From contig JBEKPV010000102.1 of NCBI GenBank assembly GCA_049520395.1, forward strand, positions 1-16,668: a stretch of DNA of 16,668 nt. Reading direction: 5' to 3'. The stretch is from UBA1161 sp049520395. GTDB taxonomy: Bacteria; Planctomycetota; Phycisphaerae; Tepidisphaerales; Tepidisphaeraceae. The notes beneath the pieces were generated by a model. That model was given only the letters and a program-made list of their open reading frames with translations. It ran no database searches and was not told the origin of the DNA. Position numbers and translations under genes: made by a program. Positions 5,627 through 13,319 of this stretch are shown here, in pieces (position 1 is the first letter of the stretch; each line of letters starts with the position of its first letter).

Positions 5627-6760
5627 ATGAGACGCCCTGTCTGTTTTTTGGGATTACTGCTGTTGCTTTGCCGCCCGATTTGGGGGCAGACGGCCACGCC
5701 CGATGATCCCGTTCCCGATACGCTCAAAGCCCAGACCGATCTATCGGCCCAGGCCGATCAGCTGGCGCAACTGGTAACGACGGAAACGCAAAAACTGTCC
5801 GACGACTCCGACGCCGCCTCGCAGGCCATGGCTCGCGATTGGCTCATCGCCCAGGCGACGGGTATCAACGCCACCGATGCCTATCGCACCGCCTATGCGG
5901 CCGCGGTGAATAAGCAGTTCGCCACCATCCTGGCCGACCCAAAAGTTTCCGTGCGCACGCGCGTCAACGTGGCGATCGTCACGGCCAAAATTTGCGAAAC
6001 CTCCACGAATACGGAATTGCTGCCCACCACGCTGACGCTGCTGGGCGATTCCTCCGACGCGATCATCCTCTGGGCCGAGCGCGCCGCCGGAAGCCAACTG
6101 GTGACCATGCTCAACAATCCCAACGCCGCCGCCGCGGATCGGCAATCGCTCCTCAAGGCGATGGAAGAGGCCGCCGTCAAGCATTGCTCAACGCCCATGC
6201 TCGGCGGATTCATCATCGAACAGGTCTACAGCGACATCAATCCGTTCCTGAAAGGCGTCAATCCCCAGGGAGCAGCCCTGGACGATCTCATCAACGCCAA
6301 TCTCGCCCTGCAAAAAGGGCGATTAGAGTTATACACTTCGGCTGTGCCCGAATCGCCGTATGTGGACACCTTCGCTTCGCAATTCGTGCTCGACCCGGCG
6401 ACCTGGGCAACCATGAATCCGCAGGAACAATTGCAGGCGGTCCAACAGGCGGGAGATTTAATCTGTAAAGCCGCGACGCTAGCGATCGGCGGAACCAACG
6501 TCTCCGCCCAGCAATTGAGCGACCTCACCAAGTCGATCGGCCGCGAGGGCGATTATCTCGATGCACTGGCGTCCAAGTCACTGAACAACAGCAACCTGGC
6601 CACGGCCGCCAAGGCTGTGGAGATTCTGGGCGTCGCCAGCCCGCCGGCCTCGATCCGTACCGCTTGCCAACAGATCGAAGACGCCCTGCAGGCCGCGTTT
6701 CCAGGATTCCAGCCTTCGCCCGATTTTGCGCATCCGGCCGCCGGCTCAGCGGGGCAGTGA
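5627..6760 (+). CDS. Secreted alpha-helical protein of unknown function
   Basis: I do not recognise a family. The 377-residue product starts with a typical signal peptide (MRRPVCFLGLLLLLCRPIWG, cleavage near residue 20); Cys15 follows Leu rather than a small residue, so a lipobox is unlikely. The mature part is almost wholly helix-forming, Ala/Gln/Leu/Asp-rich, with irregular helical pairs (for example TRVNVAIVTAKI and DRQSLLKAMEEAAVKH) that recall HEAT- or TPR-like solenoids, though no clean repeat consensus emerges. The C-terminus is a Pro/Ala/Gly tail. I chose ATG 5627 because the signal peptide begins there and a GGAGA lies about 9 bases upstream; an in-frame ATG at 5546 would place 27 residues in front and overlap the divergent leuA promoter. 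It lies 52 bases upstream of the transporter locus on the same strand and may be co-transcribed, so a periplasmic partner role is possible but unsupported. Confidence 0.75.
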   Translation: MRRPVCFLGLLLLLCRPIWGQTATPDDPVPDTLKAQTDLSAQADQLAQLVTTETQKLSDDSDAASQAMARDWLIAQATGINATDAYRTAYAAAVNKQFATILADPKVSVRTRVNVAIVTAKICETSTNTELLPTTLTLLGDSSDAIILWAERAAGSQLVTMLNNPNAAAADRQSLLKAMEEAAVKHCSTPMLGGFIIEQVYSDINPFLKGVNPQGAALDDLINANLALQKGRLELYTSAVPESPYVDTFASQFVLDPATWATMNPQEQLQAVQQAGDLICKAATLAIGGTNVSAQQLSDLTKSIGREGDYLDALASKSLNNSNLATAAKAVEILGVASPPASIRTACQQIEDALQAAFPGFQPSPDFAHPAAGSAGQ

Positions 6761-6812
6761 GCGTAAGTGCCCAACCAGAAGTTGACCGTCCGCAACGCTT
6801 CCGCGCTTAGAA

Positions 6813-8501
6813 ATGTTTCGCTTGCTATTGATTTCGACTGCACTGGCCGCGCTGGTTGCCGGCGCGGTGGTTTGGTCGGGCGCTCAGAACCAGGGGCGGG
6901 CCGATTTTGCCTTTATCAATCGGGGCGAAAATAAAAGCCTTGATCCGAACACCATGTCCTGGATGCAGGATATCCGCATTTCGTATGCGCTCTGGGAAGG
7001 CTTGTACACGCTCGATCCCGTCACCTTGAAGCCGATTCTCGGCTGCGCGGATCGCGCCCAGGTCGATCCTCAGACGCATACCGTTTGGACCCTGCATATT
7101 CGCCCCGACGCGCGCTGGTCGAACGGCGATCCCGTGACCGCTCAGGATTTTCTCTTCGAGTGGCGCCGGTTTTTGGAGACCCCCGGCGAGTACACCTATC
7201 TGCACTATTACATTCGCGGCGCGCGGGACTATGAGCAGGCCTATGCGGATTACGTACAGGCGCGCCTCGATGGCGACGCGAATCGCAAGCCGCCCGATTT
7301 TTCTCACGTTGGCGAAGTGGCGCTGGATGATCATACCTTGCAGGTAACGCTGCAGGACCCGATCCCCTTTTTTCCCTGCTTGTGCGCCTTTACCCCATTT
7401 TTCCCCATGCACGAGGCTTCCATGCGGGCCTTTGCGCAGACCGATCCGGTTACCGGCGTCACAACCTATGACGAGCATTTCACGCGCCCGCCGAATCTGG
7501 TGACCAACGGGCCGTATCGGATGGAGGAGTGGAGTTTCAAGCGCCGGATTCGTCTGGTGAAATCGGATTACTATTGGAATCGCGTTAGCGTGAAGAGCCG
7601 CGTGATCGATCAGATTTATGCCGATGACGGCTTGGCCGCCTACCGGACGTACGAGCGCGGCGACGTGGATTGGCTTTCCGAAGTCGATTTTGATCTGGCC
7701 GGCGCCATGGTGGCCAAAGGGGGGCGGAGCGATTTGCATATCTTCAACGCGTTTGGGACTTATTTTTATTCGTTCAATTGTTTGCCGAAGTTGCCGGGCG
7801 GGAGGATGAATCCGCTGGCCGATGCGCGGGTGCGCGAAGCGCTTTGTCTCGCGGTGGATAAGGAGCCGATCGTGCGGGAAGTAGGGCGGCTCGGGCAGCC
7901 GGTGGCGGATCGCTATATTCCGCCGGGGGTCTTCGACGGATATGTGTCGCCGCCGGGGTTGCATTATGACGTCCAGGCGGCAAAAAAACTTTTGGCCGAC
8001 GCGGGATATCCGGGGGGACTTGGGTTTCCGCATTTGACCATCCTTTACAACAATGAGTCGAATCACGGCGATGTGGCGCAGATCGTTCGCCGGCAATGGC
8101 TCACCAATCTGGGGATCGATACCGAATTGGAGGGCGTCGAGATCAAGGTTTTCGGCGACCGCCTGCATTCGCAGGACTACGACATTGCGCGGGCCAGCTG
8201 GTACGGGGATTATGCCGATCCGACGACGTTCACCGATAAATACAAGTCCGATTCCGATGACAACGACTCCAAATGGGCTAGCCCGCAATACGATCGGCTC
8301 TGCGCGGCGGCGCAGAAAGAGACCGATCAGACTAAACGCCTGACGATGCTCTCGCAGGCCGAGGGGATTTTGCTTCGCGAGGCGCCGATCATGCCGCTGT
8401 ATACTTACGTCAACGATTACATGTTCCGTGCAAACGTAAAGGGAATTCCCCTGGCTCCCAATGCGATGCTGACGTTCAGTCCGATTGAGGTCGATCGCTA
8501 A
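6813..8501 (+). CDS. OppA-type oligopeptide ABC transporter substrate-binding protein (SBP1)
   Basis: This 562-residue periplasmic protein belongs to the SBP_bac_5 (cluster C) binding proteins, which capture peptides or similar solutes for an Opp/Dpp importer. An N-terminal hydrophobic segment (residues 2-22) without a lipobox serves as signal peptide or membrane anchor. NRGENKSLDP and WEGLYTLDP begin the fold. The signature region at 91-119 reads WTLHIRPDARWSNGDPVTA followed by QDFLFEWRR, very close to the OppA pattern. The C-terminal part (YNNESNHGDVAQIV, ARASWYGDYADPTTF) also follows OppA rather than DppA. The start codon at 6813 lacks an obvious Shine-Dalgarno but coincides with the hydrophobic leader. 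Its stop TAA overlaps the next start by one base, so translation is probably coupled to the B-type permease. Substrate is unknown; oligopeptide is the family default. Confidence 0.9.
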   Translation: MFRLLLISTALAALVAGAVVWSGAQNQGRADFAFINRGENKSLDPNTMSWMQDIRISYALWEGLYTLDPVTLKPILGCADRAQVDPQTHTVWTLHIRPDARWSNGDPVTAQDFLFEWRRFLETPGEYTYLHYYIRGARDYEQAYADYVQARLDGDANRKPPDFSHVGEVALDDHTLQVTLQDPIPFFPCLCAFTPFFPMHEASMRAFAQTDPVTGVTTYDEHFTRPPNLVTNGPYRMEEWSFKRRIRLVKSDYYWNRVSVKSRVIDQIYADDGLAAYRTYERGDVDWLSEVDFDLAGAMVAKGGRSDLHIFNAFGTYFYSFNCLPKLPGGRMNPLADARVREALCLAVDKEPIVREVGRLGQPVADRYIPPGVFDGYVSPPGLHYDVQAAKKLLADAGYPGGLGFPHLTILYNNESNHGDVAQIVRRQWLTNLGIDTELEGVEIKVFGDRLHSQDYDIARASWYGDYADPTTFTDKYKSDSDDNDSKWASPQYDRLCAAAQKETDQTKRLTMLSQAEGILLREAPIMPLYTYVNDYMFRANVKGIPLAPNAMLTFSPIEVDR

Positions 8502-9439
8502 TGCTGAAATTCATCGCCTGGCGGATCGCGCAGTTGCCTCTGGTTCTGGCCGCGATTTATTTGATCACGTTTATGCTGGTCTGGGTGGTGCCGGGTTCGC
8601 CGTTTGCGGATCCGGATCGAAAGCTCGATCCCGCGGCTGAGAAATCCCTACGCCAGGAGTTTCACGCCGATAGCGCTTTGCGTTTTCTGACGTACTATCC
8701 GAAGCAGATCATTCTCCACGCCGATTTGGGGCCGAGCCTTTCGTATCACGGGTGGAGCGTCAACGACGTTTTGCGCTATTCGCTGCCGGTATCGGTCGCC
8801 CTCGGATTGCTGGCGATCTTCATCGCGGCGGTGGCGGGGTGCGCCATCGGCGTGATCGCCGCGGTCAGCCGCGGGGGAATCCTGGATTATTTCAGTCTCG
8901 CCGTCGCTCTGGTCGGGATCAGCGTTCCCAGTTTCGTCGTTGCCGGGGTTTTGCTCGCTGTTTTTTCCGATCAGCTCCACTGGCTGCCCAGCGGCGGCTG
9001 GGGATCGCTGCGGCAAATGATTTTGCCCGGCGTCGCACTTTCACTTCTCCCGATGGCCTACATCGCGCGACTGACCCGCGCCGCCATGCTCGATAATTTC
9101 GGCACCGATTTCGTACGCACCGCCCGCGCCAAAGGCCTCTCCCGCCCGACCGTCATTTGGAAGCATGCTTTTCGAAACGCTTTTCTCCCCGTCTTCACCT
9201 ATCTCGGCCCGGCCGCCGCCTACACGATGACCGGGTCATTCGTGATCGAGACGATCTTCAATATTCCCGGATTGGGCCAGCATTTCGTCAACGGCGTCAA
9301 AAACCGCGACCAAACGCTGATTCTCGGCACCGTGCTCGTCTATGCCGTGGTGCTGCTGACACTCAATCTCCTGGTGGATATCGGTTACGCGGTGATCGAT
9401 CCTCGGATTGACCTGACGCACAAGCCGGTGAATTCATGA
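8501..9439 (+). CDS. Opp/Dpp-type ABC transporter permease, B subunit (module 1)
   Basis: The 312-residue inner-membrane protein has the OppB/DppB plan: a first helix at residues 9-30, a periplasmic loop of about 65 residues containing LGPSLSYHG, then helices near 96-120, 130-155, 171-190, 232-254 and 275-298. The cytoplasmic EAA loop that docks on the ATPase is at about 205-227 (VRTARAKGLSRPTVIWKHAF). FNIPGLGQHFVNGVKNRD and the C-terminal YAVIDPRID are hallmarks of this subunit. The start is fixed by a TAATG overlap with SBP1 and the end by an ATGA overlap with the next permease. It should pair with the following C-type subunit to form the translocation pore. Confidence 0.93.
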   Translation: MLKFIAWRIAQLPLVLAAIYLITFMLVWVVPGSPFADPDRKLDPAAEKSLRQEFHADSALRFLTYYPKQIILHADLGPSLSYHGWSVNDVLRYSLPVSVALGLLAIFIAAVAGCAIGVIAAVSRGGILDYFSLAVALVGISVPSFVVAGVLLAVFSDQLHWLPSGGWGSLRQMILPGVALSLLPMAYIARLTRAAMLDNFGTDFVRTARAKGLSRPTVIWKHAFRNAFLPVFTYLGPAAAYTMTGSFVIETIFNIPGLGQHFVNGVKNRDQTLILGTVLVYAVVLLTLNLLVDIGYAVIDPRIDLTHKPVNS

Positions 9440-10380
9440 CCATTGCCGTGCCCATCGAATCCGAGCCTTCGATTCGCCCGTGGCGCAGGGTGCTGGCCGA
9501 TCGGCGCGTCAGTGTCGGCGGCGCTATTTTGGGTTTCCTCATGCTCGCCGGTTTGCTGACCATGCCCTGGACCCAGCGGGCGAGCAGCGATTTGTTTTAC
9601 GATCGCCAGCATGACGGCGCCGCGCTAAAACCCCCACAGGCCGATCATCTATGGATGCTTTTCGGCACCACGAAATTGGGGACCAGTCTCCTGGGGCAAT
9701 GTTTGATCGGCGGCGTGATCAGTTTGTCCATCGGTCTGGCCGCGGCGGCGATCAGCGTGGTGCTCGGCGTCGGCGTCGGCGTCGTTTGCGGTTATTACGG
9801 CGGCTGGATCGATTCGCTCCTCATGCGCATCGTCGATATTCTGTTCGCGCTTCCCTATTTTTTAATGGTGATCCTCCTCAAATTGGCCCTGGAGCCGGCC
9901 CTGCTTGGGATGCATTTCGCCAGCGTCGCGGCGAATTTAACCGTCCTGTTTCTCTCCATAGGTCTGGTCAGTTGGCTGGAAATGGCGCGGGTCATCCGCG
10001 GCCAGGTGCTTTCTCTGCGGACCTTGCCCTTCGTTGAAGCGGCGCGGGCGGCGGGGTTGCCGCAGCGGCGGATTTTTCTCCGCCATCTTTTGCCCAATCT
10101 GCTCGGACCGATCATCGTTTATGCGACCCTCATGGTGCCCCAGGCAATTTTGCAGGAATCGGTCCTCAGTTTCCTGGGCATCGGAATTCAAAAGCCGCTG
10201 CCCACCTGGGGCGCGCTGGCCAGCGACGGACTCACGCTGGCGCTCAACCCCATCTCCTCCTGCTGGTGGCTGCTGGCTTTTCCGTGTACTCTTTTGGCGG
10301 TGACGCTTCTGGCGCTGAATTTCATCGGCGACGGCTTGCGCGATACGCTCGATCCGCGTGGCGACCGCGCAAAAATTTAA
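9436..10380 (+). CDS. Opp/Dpp-type ABC transporter permease, C subunit (module 1)
   Basis: At 314 residues this is close to the usual length for OppC/DppC. After a cytoplasmic N-terminus and a first helix at 27-43 there is a short periplasmic segment with HLWMLFGTTKLG, the family's HxLGTDxxGRD-like site but without the usual Asp/Arg residues. Helices follow near 92-120, 131-150, 164-183, 222-242 and 275-297. The EAA loop (VEAARAAGLPQRRIFLRHLL) lies at 200-219, and SFLGIGIQKPLPTWGALASDG and the GDGLRDTLDPR ending are typical. The start overlaps the B subunit stop (ATGA). A 21-base gap separates it from SBP2, long enough for the two modules to be translated independently but well within one operon. 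Confidence 0.93.
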   Translation: MTIAVPIESEPSIRPWRRVLADRRVSVGGAILGFLMLAGLLTMPWTQRASSDLFYDRQHDGAALKPPQADHLWMLFGTTKLGTSLLGQCLIGGVISLSIGLAAAAISVVLGVGVGVVCGYYGGWIDSLLMRIVDILFALPYFLMVILLKLALEPALLGMHFASVAANLTVLFLSIGLVSWLEMARVIRGQVLSLRTLPFVEAARAAGLPQRRIFLRHLLPNLLGPIIVYATLMVPQAILQESVLSFLGIGIQKPLPTWGALASDGLTLALNPISSCWWLLAFPCTLLAVTLLALNFIGDGLRDTLDPRGDRAKI

Positions 10381-10401
10381 GCCCACCTGCTGTGAGACGA
10401 C

Positions 10402-12246
10402 ATGGATAACCGCTTCGGCGTGAAGGATTTCGTCCTCGTCCTGCTCCTCCTGATCATCATCGTCATGATCGCGCTGGCGATGTTTCAATACGACCGCCAA
10501 TGGACCGTACTCCAGCAAACCAATCAGCAACTGACCGAACTGACCGGCGACGTCGCGCGCGTCCGCCAGCGCGTCGAGCAAGGCGCATTCGCTACCACGC
10601 AGGCGGCCTCCACTCAGGACATGTATACCGGCCTGGAGCGGGTGGTTAAATCCTATTCCAGTCCCGACTATGCCGAGGGGGACACCCTCACCATGGTCAG
10701 TCAGGCTCCCCCCGACAAGCTCACGCCCGTCGTCAGCACCGATCTTCTCTCCTTCACGATCCAGGGCGAAGTCATGGACGCTCTGCTGGGCCGCGATCCC
10801 GATACCTTCGCCTTTACCCCGAACCTGGCGTCGGATTGGCACGTCTCGGATGATCTTTTGACGATCGATTTTACGCTCAAGCGCGGGATTACATTTTCCG
10901 ACGGGTCGCCGTTTATGGCCGATGACGTCGTCTTTACGTTTGAATTGTCCAAGAACCCCAAATTGGAAGCCCCCGGAGAGCAATCGTTGCTCGATCATTT
11001 GACGAGTGTCGAGAAGATTGACGATTATCACGTCCGATTCCACTTCGATGCCCCTTACTTCCTGAGCCTTATAACCGCCGGCAACACGCCCATTTTGTCC
11101 AAGGCTTTTTACAGCAAATATTCGATCGACGATCTGAATCAATCGACGGGATTGCTGATCGGCAGCGGCCCCTATCGAATGGCTGATCCAACCTCCTGGA
11201 CGCCGCAGCCCGGACAGCCGATCGTGCTATTGCGCAACGAGCGCTACTGGGGCCCGCGGCCGTCGTTCAATAAAATTATCTGGAAGATCATCGAGAATCC
11301 CTCGGCGCGCACGACCGCGTTTACCAACGGCGACATCGATTGCTACGGGACGTTGTCCTTTGGCCCTTCGCCGGAGAGCTTCGATCAGATGCTCAAAAAT
11401 CCCGCCATTGTCGCGCGCACGCAGCACTATGCTCTGGACTCGCCGGTTCAGGGTTATTTTTACATAGGCTGGAACGTAAAAGTCGGTCGCGACGGCCCGC
11501 CGTCGCCGTTTGCCGACCCGCGCGTCCGGCGGGCGATGACGATGCTCTGCGACCGCCAGCGGATTATTCGCGACATTCTGCATGGGTACGGGACGATCTG
11601 CACGGGGCCGTTCCCGCCGTCGTCTCCGCAGGCCGACCCGACGATTCAACCCTGGCCGTACGATCCCGACGGCGCGCTGAAGTTGCTGGCCGAGGCGGGA
11701 TACGTTTACAAAGGCGATCGCGTTTACGGGCCCGACGGACAGCCCCTGAAAATCAAGCTGATGTATCCCAACGAAGGCTATGTCTTAAAGCGATGCATTC
11801 CGCTGATTCAGGATGCGTTCGCCCGCGCGGGGGTGGAGGTCGATCCCGATCCGCAGGAATGGACGGTTTTTCTCCAGCGGACGCAAAACCGTCAGTTTGA
11901 GGCGGCCGTCGCCGGCTGGGGCGGAGTGATCGACAACGACCTCTACCAGATTTTCGACTCCCACTTTTCAGAAGGGGCCGGCGACGATTTCACCCAATAC
12001 GTGAACAAGGACCTCGATGCCGCGATCGAACAGGCGCGGATCACCGCCGATGAGACCAAACGGAACGAACTTTGGCACAAGTGCGCTCAGATTATTCATC
12101 AGGACCAGCCCTACACATTTCTGTTTATCGATCGTGAGATGACGATCATGGATTCGCGCATCCACGGCGTTGAGCCGACGAAAGTCGGGCTGAATTCTCC
12201 GCAGGAATGGTATGTGCCCAAGGCGCTTCAGAAGTATCACGACTAA
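10402..12246 (+). CDS. SBP_bac_5 substrate-binding protein with TM anchor and coiled coil (SBP2)
   Basis: At 614 residues this is longer than ordinary binding proteins of the family. Residues 9-28 (DFVLVLLLLIIIVMIALAMF covers them) form a strongly hydrophobic helix with no cleavage site or lipobox. It is followed by a heptad-like stretch at about 31-60 (LQQTNQQLTELTGDVARVRQR) and a linker to about residue 90. The binding domain then begins. LKRGITFSDGSPFMADDVVF at 159-178 is the family signature, and GSGPYRM, FADPRVRRAMTMLCDRQRII and GWGGVIDNDLYQIFDSHFSEG follow in the usual order. I infer a protein held at the outer face of the inner membrane, perhaps dimeric. It is distinct from SBP1 in sequence and sits directly before a second permease pair (TAATG overlap), so it should feed that pair. 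Substrate unknown. Confidence 0.9.
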   Translation: MDNRFGVKDFVLVLLLLIIIVMIALAMFQYDRQWTVLQQTNQQLTELTGDVARVRQRVEQGAFATTQAASTQDMYTGLERVVKSYSSPDYAEGDTLTMVSQAPPDKLTPVVSTDLLSFTIQGEVMDALLGRDPDTFAFTPNLASDWHVSDDLLTIDFTLKRGITFSDGSPFMADDVVFTFELSKNPKLEAPGEQSLLDHLTSVEKIDDYHVRFHFDAPYFLSLITAGNTPILSKAFYSKYSIDDLNQSTGLLIGSGPYRMADPTSWTPQPGQPIVLLRNERYWGPRPSFNKIIWKIIENPSARTTAFTNGDIDCYGTLSFGPSPESFDQMLKNPAIVARTQHYALDSPVQGYFYIGWNVKVGRDGPPSPFADPRVRRAMTMLCDRQRIIRDILHGYGTICTGPFPPSSPQADPTIQPWPYDPDGALKLLAEAGYVYKGDRVYGPDGQPLKIKLMYPNEGYVLKRCIPLIQDAFARAGVEVDPDPQEWTVFLQRTQNRQFEAAVAGWGGVIDNDLYQIFDSHFSEGAGDDFTQYVNKDLDAAIEQARITADETKRNELWHKCAQIIHQDQPYTFLFIDREMTIMDSRIHGVEPTKVGLNSPQEWYVPKALQKYHD

Positions 12247-13319
12247 TGCTGACGTATATTTCCAGACGGTTGATCTTGATGATTCCCACCATGCTCGGGA
12301 TCACGGCATTGGTTTTTTTCAGCATGGCTCTTTCGCCCGGCGGCGTTGCCGGTCCGCTCCTGAATCAGGTCAGCCGCCTGAATACCGTGGATGCCAAACG
12401 CGTTCGCGAATATTACGAAAAGCGCTACGGCCTGGATAAGCCGGCGTATGTTCAATACGCCCGCTGGCTCAACCTCATCTCTCCCATCGGCTGGCGGCCC
12501 AATCCGGATGGATCGCTCGGAGGATTCGGATTCAAGTGGCCCAGCCTCGGCGAAAGCCTCGGACGCCATCGCCCGGTCAGCGATTTGATCGAAGAATTTC
12601 TGCCCGTCACCCTGCTCCTGCAGGCGATCAGCATTCCATTCGTCTACGGCTTTGGTTTTTTAGCCGGCATCACCTCCGCGCGCCGCCGCGGATCGGCGTA
12701 TGACAATTTTGTCGGCGTCTCGCAGCTGGCCAGCTGGTCGGTGCCCACGATTTGGGCCGGCGTCATGCTCATCGGGTTCCTGGCCAATCGCGATTACATC
12801 AGTCTTTTTCCCAGCTCGGGCTTGCATGAAGCCGAAGCCCTGAACATGGCCTTTTTCCCCCACTTCACCCCCCAGGGATGGCAGCGCGGCTGGCTTCTGG
12901 ATTGCATCTGGCATCTCATTTTACCCGTCGTCTGCCTCAGCTACGGCGGCTCCGCCTTTCTCACCAAACTCATGCGCGGGTCGGTCCTCGAAAATCTCTC
13001 CTCCGATTATGTCCGCACCGCCCGCGCCAAGGGCGTGCCGGAAAATTTTGTGCTCTATCGCCATGTCCTCCGCAACAGTCTGCTGGCGATGATCACCGTC
13101 GCGGCAAGTATTTTGCCCGCCATGCTCGGCGGCTCCGTCGTCGTCGAATCCATCTTCAGTATCCCGGGAATGGGAAAGCTGGGCGTCGAAGCCGTCGAAA
13201 ACCGCGACCGCGAACTGGTCCTGGCGATCACCCTCATCGGCGGCCTTATCGGATTGCTCAGCACCATCATCCGCGACGTCCTTTACGCCATGGCCGACCC
13301 CAGGGTGATTTATGACTGA
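12246..13319 (+). CDS. ABC transporter permease, B subunit, YejB-like (module 2)
   Basis: The 357-residue protein has the OppB/DppB fold, with LTYISRRLILMIPTMLGITA at the first helix and an EAA loop at about 255-277 (VRTARAKGVPENFVLYRHVL). FSIPGMGKLGVEAVENRDRE and a DPRVIYD end follow. Compared with module 1 it has a longer periplasmic loop after helix 1 (residues 31-115, with an unusual Gly/Pro-rich ISPIGWRPNPDGSLGGFGF segment). It also has a second insertion near 183-220 (LFPSSGLHE...DCIWHLILPV). That second insertion resembles the microcin C/oligopeptide permease YejB of E. coli as I remember it. The in-frame codons upstream to 12207 lie inside SBP2; the TAATG overlap at 12246 sets the start. 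It overlaps the next permease by 8 bases. Confidence 0.9.
   Translation: MLTYISRRLILMIPTMLGITALVFFSMALSPGGVAGPLLNQVSRLNTVDAKRVREYYEKRYGLDKPAYVQYARWLNLISPIGWRPNPDGSLGGFGFKWPSLGESLGRHRPVSDLIEEFLPVTLLLQAISIPFVYGFGFLAGITSARRRGSAYDNFVGVSQLASWSVPTIWAGVMLIGFLANRDYISLFPSSGLHEAEALNMAFFPHFTPQGWQRGWLLDCIWHLILPVVCLSYGGSAFLTKLMRGSVLENLSSDYVRTARAKGVPENFVLYRHVLRNSLLAMITVAASILPAMLGGSVVVESIFSIPGMGKLGVEAVENRDRELVLAITLIGGLIGLLSTIIRDVLYAMADPRVIYD

Noticed and set aside
6781..6812. A promoter directly before SBP1 (TTGACC at 6782)
   Set aside because: The best -10-like sequence, TTAGAA, is 19 bases away and abuts the start codon, leaving no room for a transcription start upstream of the gene.
6825..8288. A 487-codon open frame on the minus strand
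   Set aside because: It is the antisense shadow of SBP1, whose full family signature lies on the plus strand; the minus product has no recognisable domain and low-quality composition (rich in Arg, His, Ile, Pro).
9937..11142. A 401-codon minus-strand open frame
   Set aside because: It spans the junction of permease C1 and SBP2 in antisense, shows no domain, and both overlapped genes are secure.
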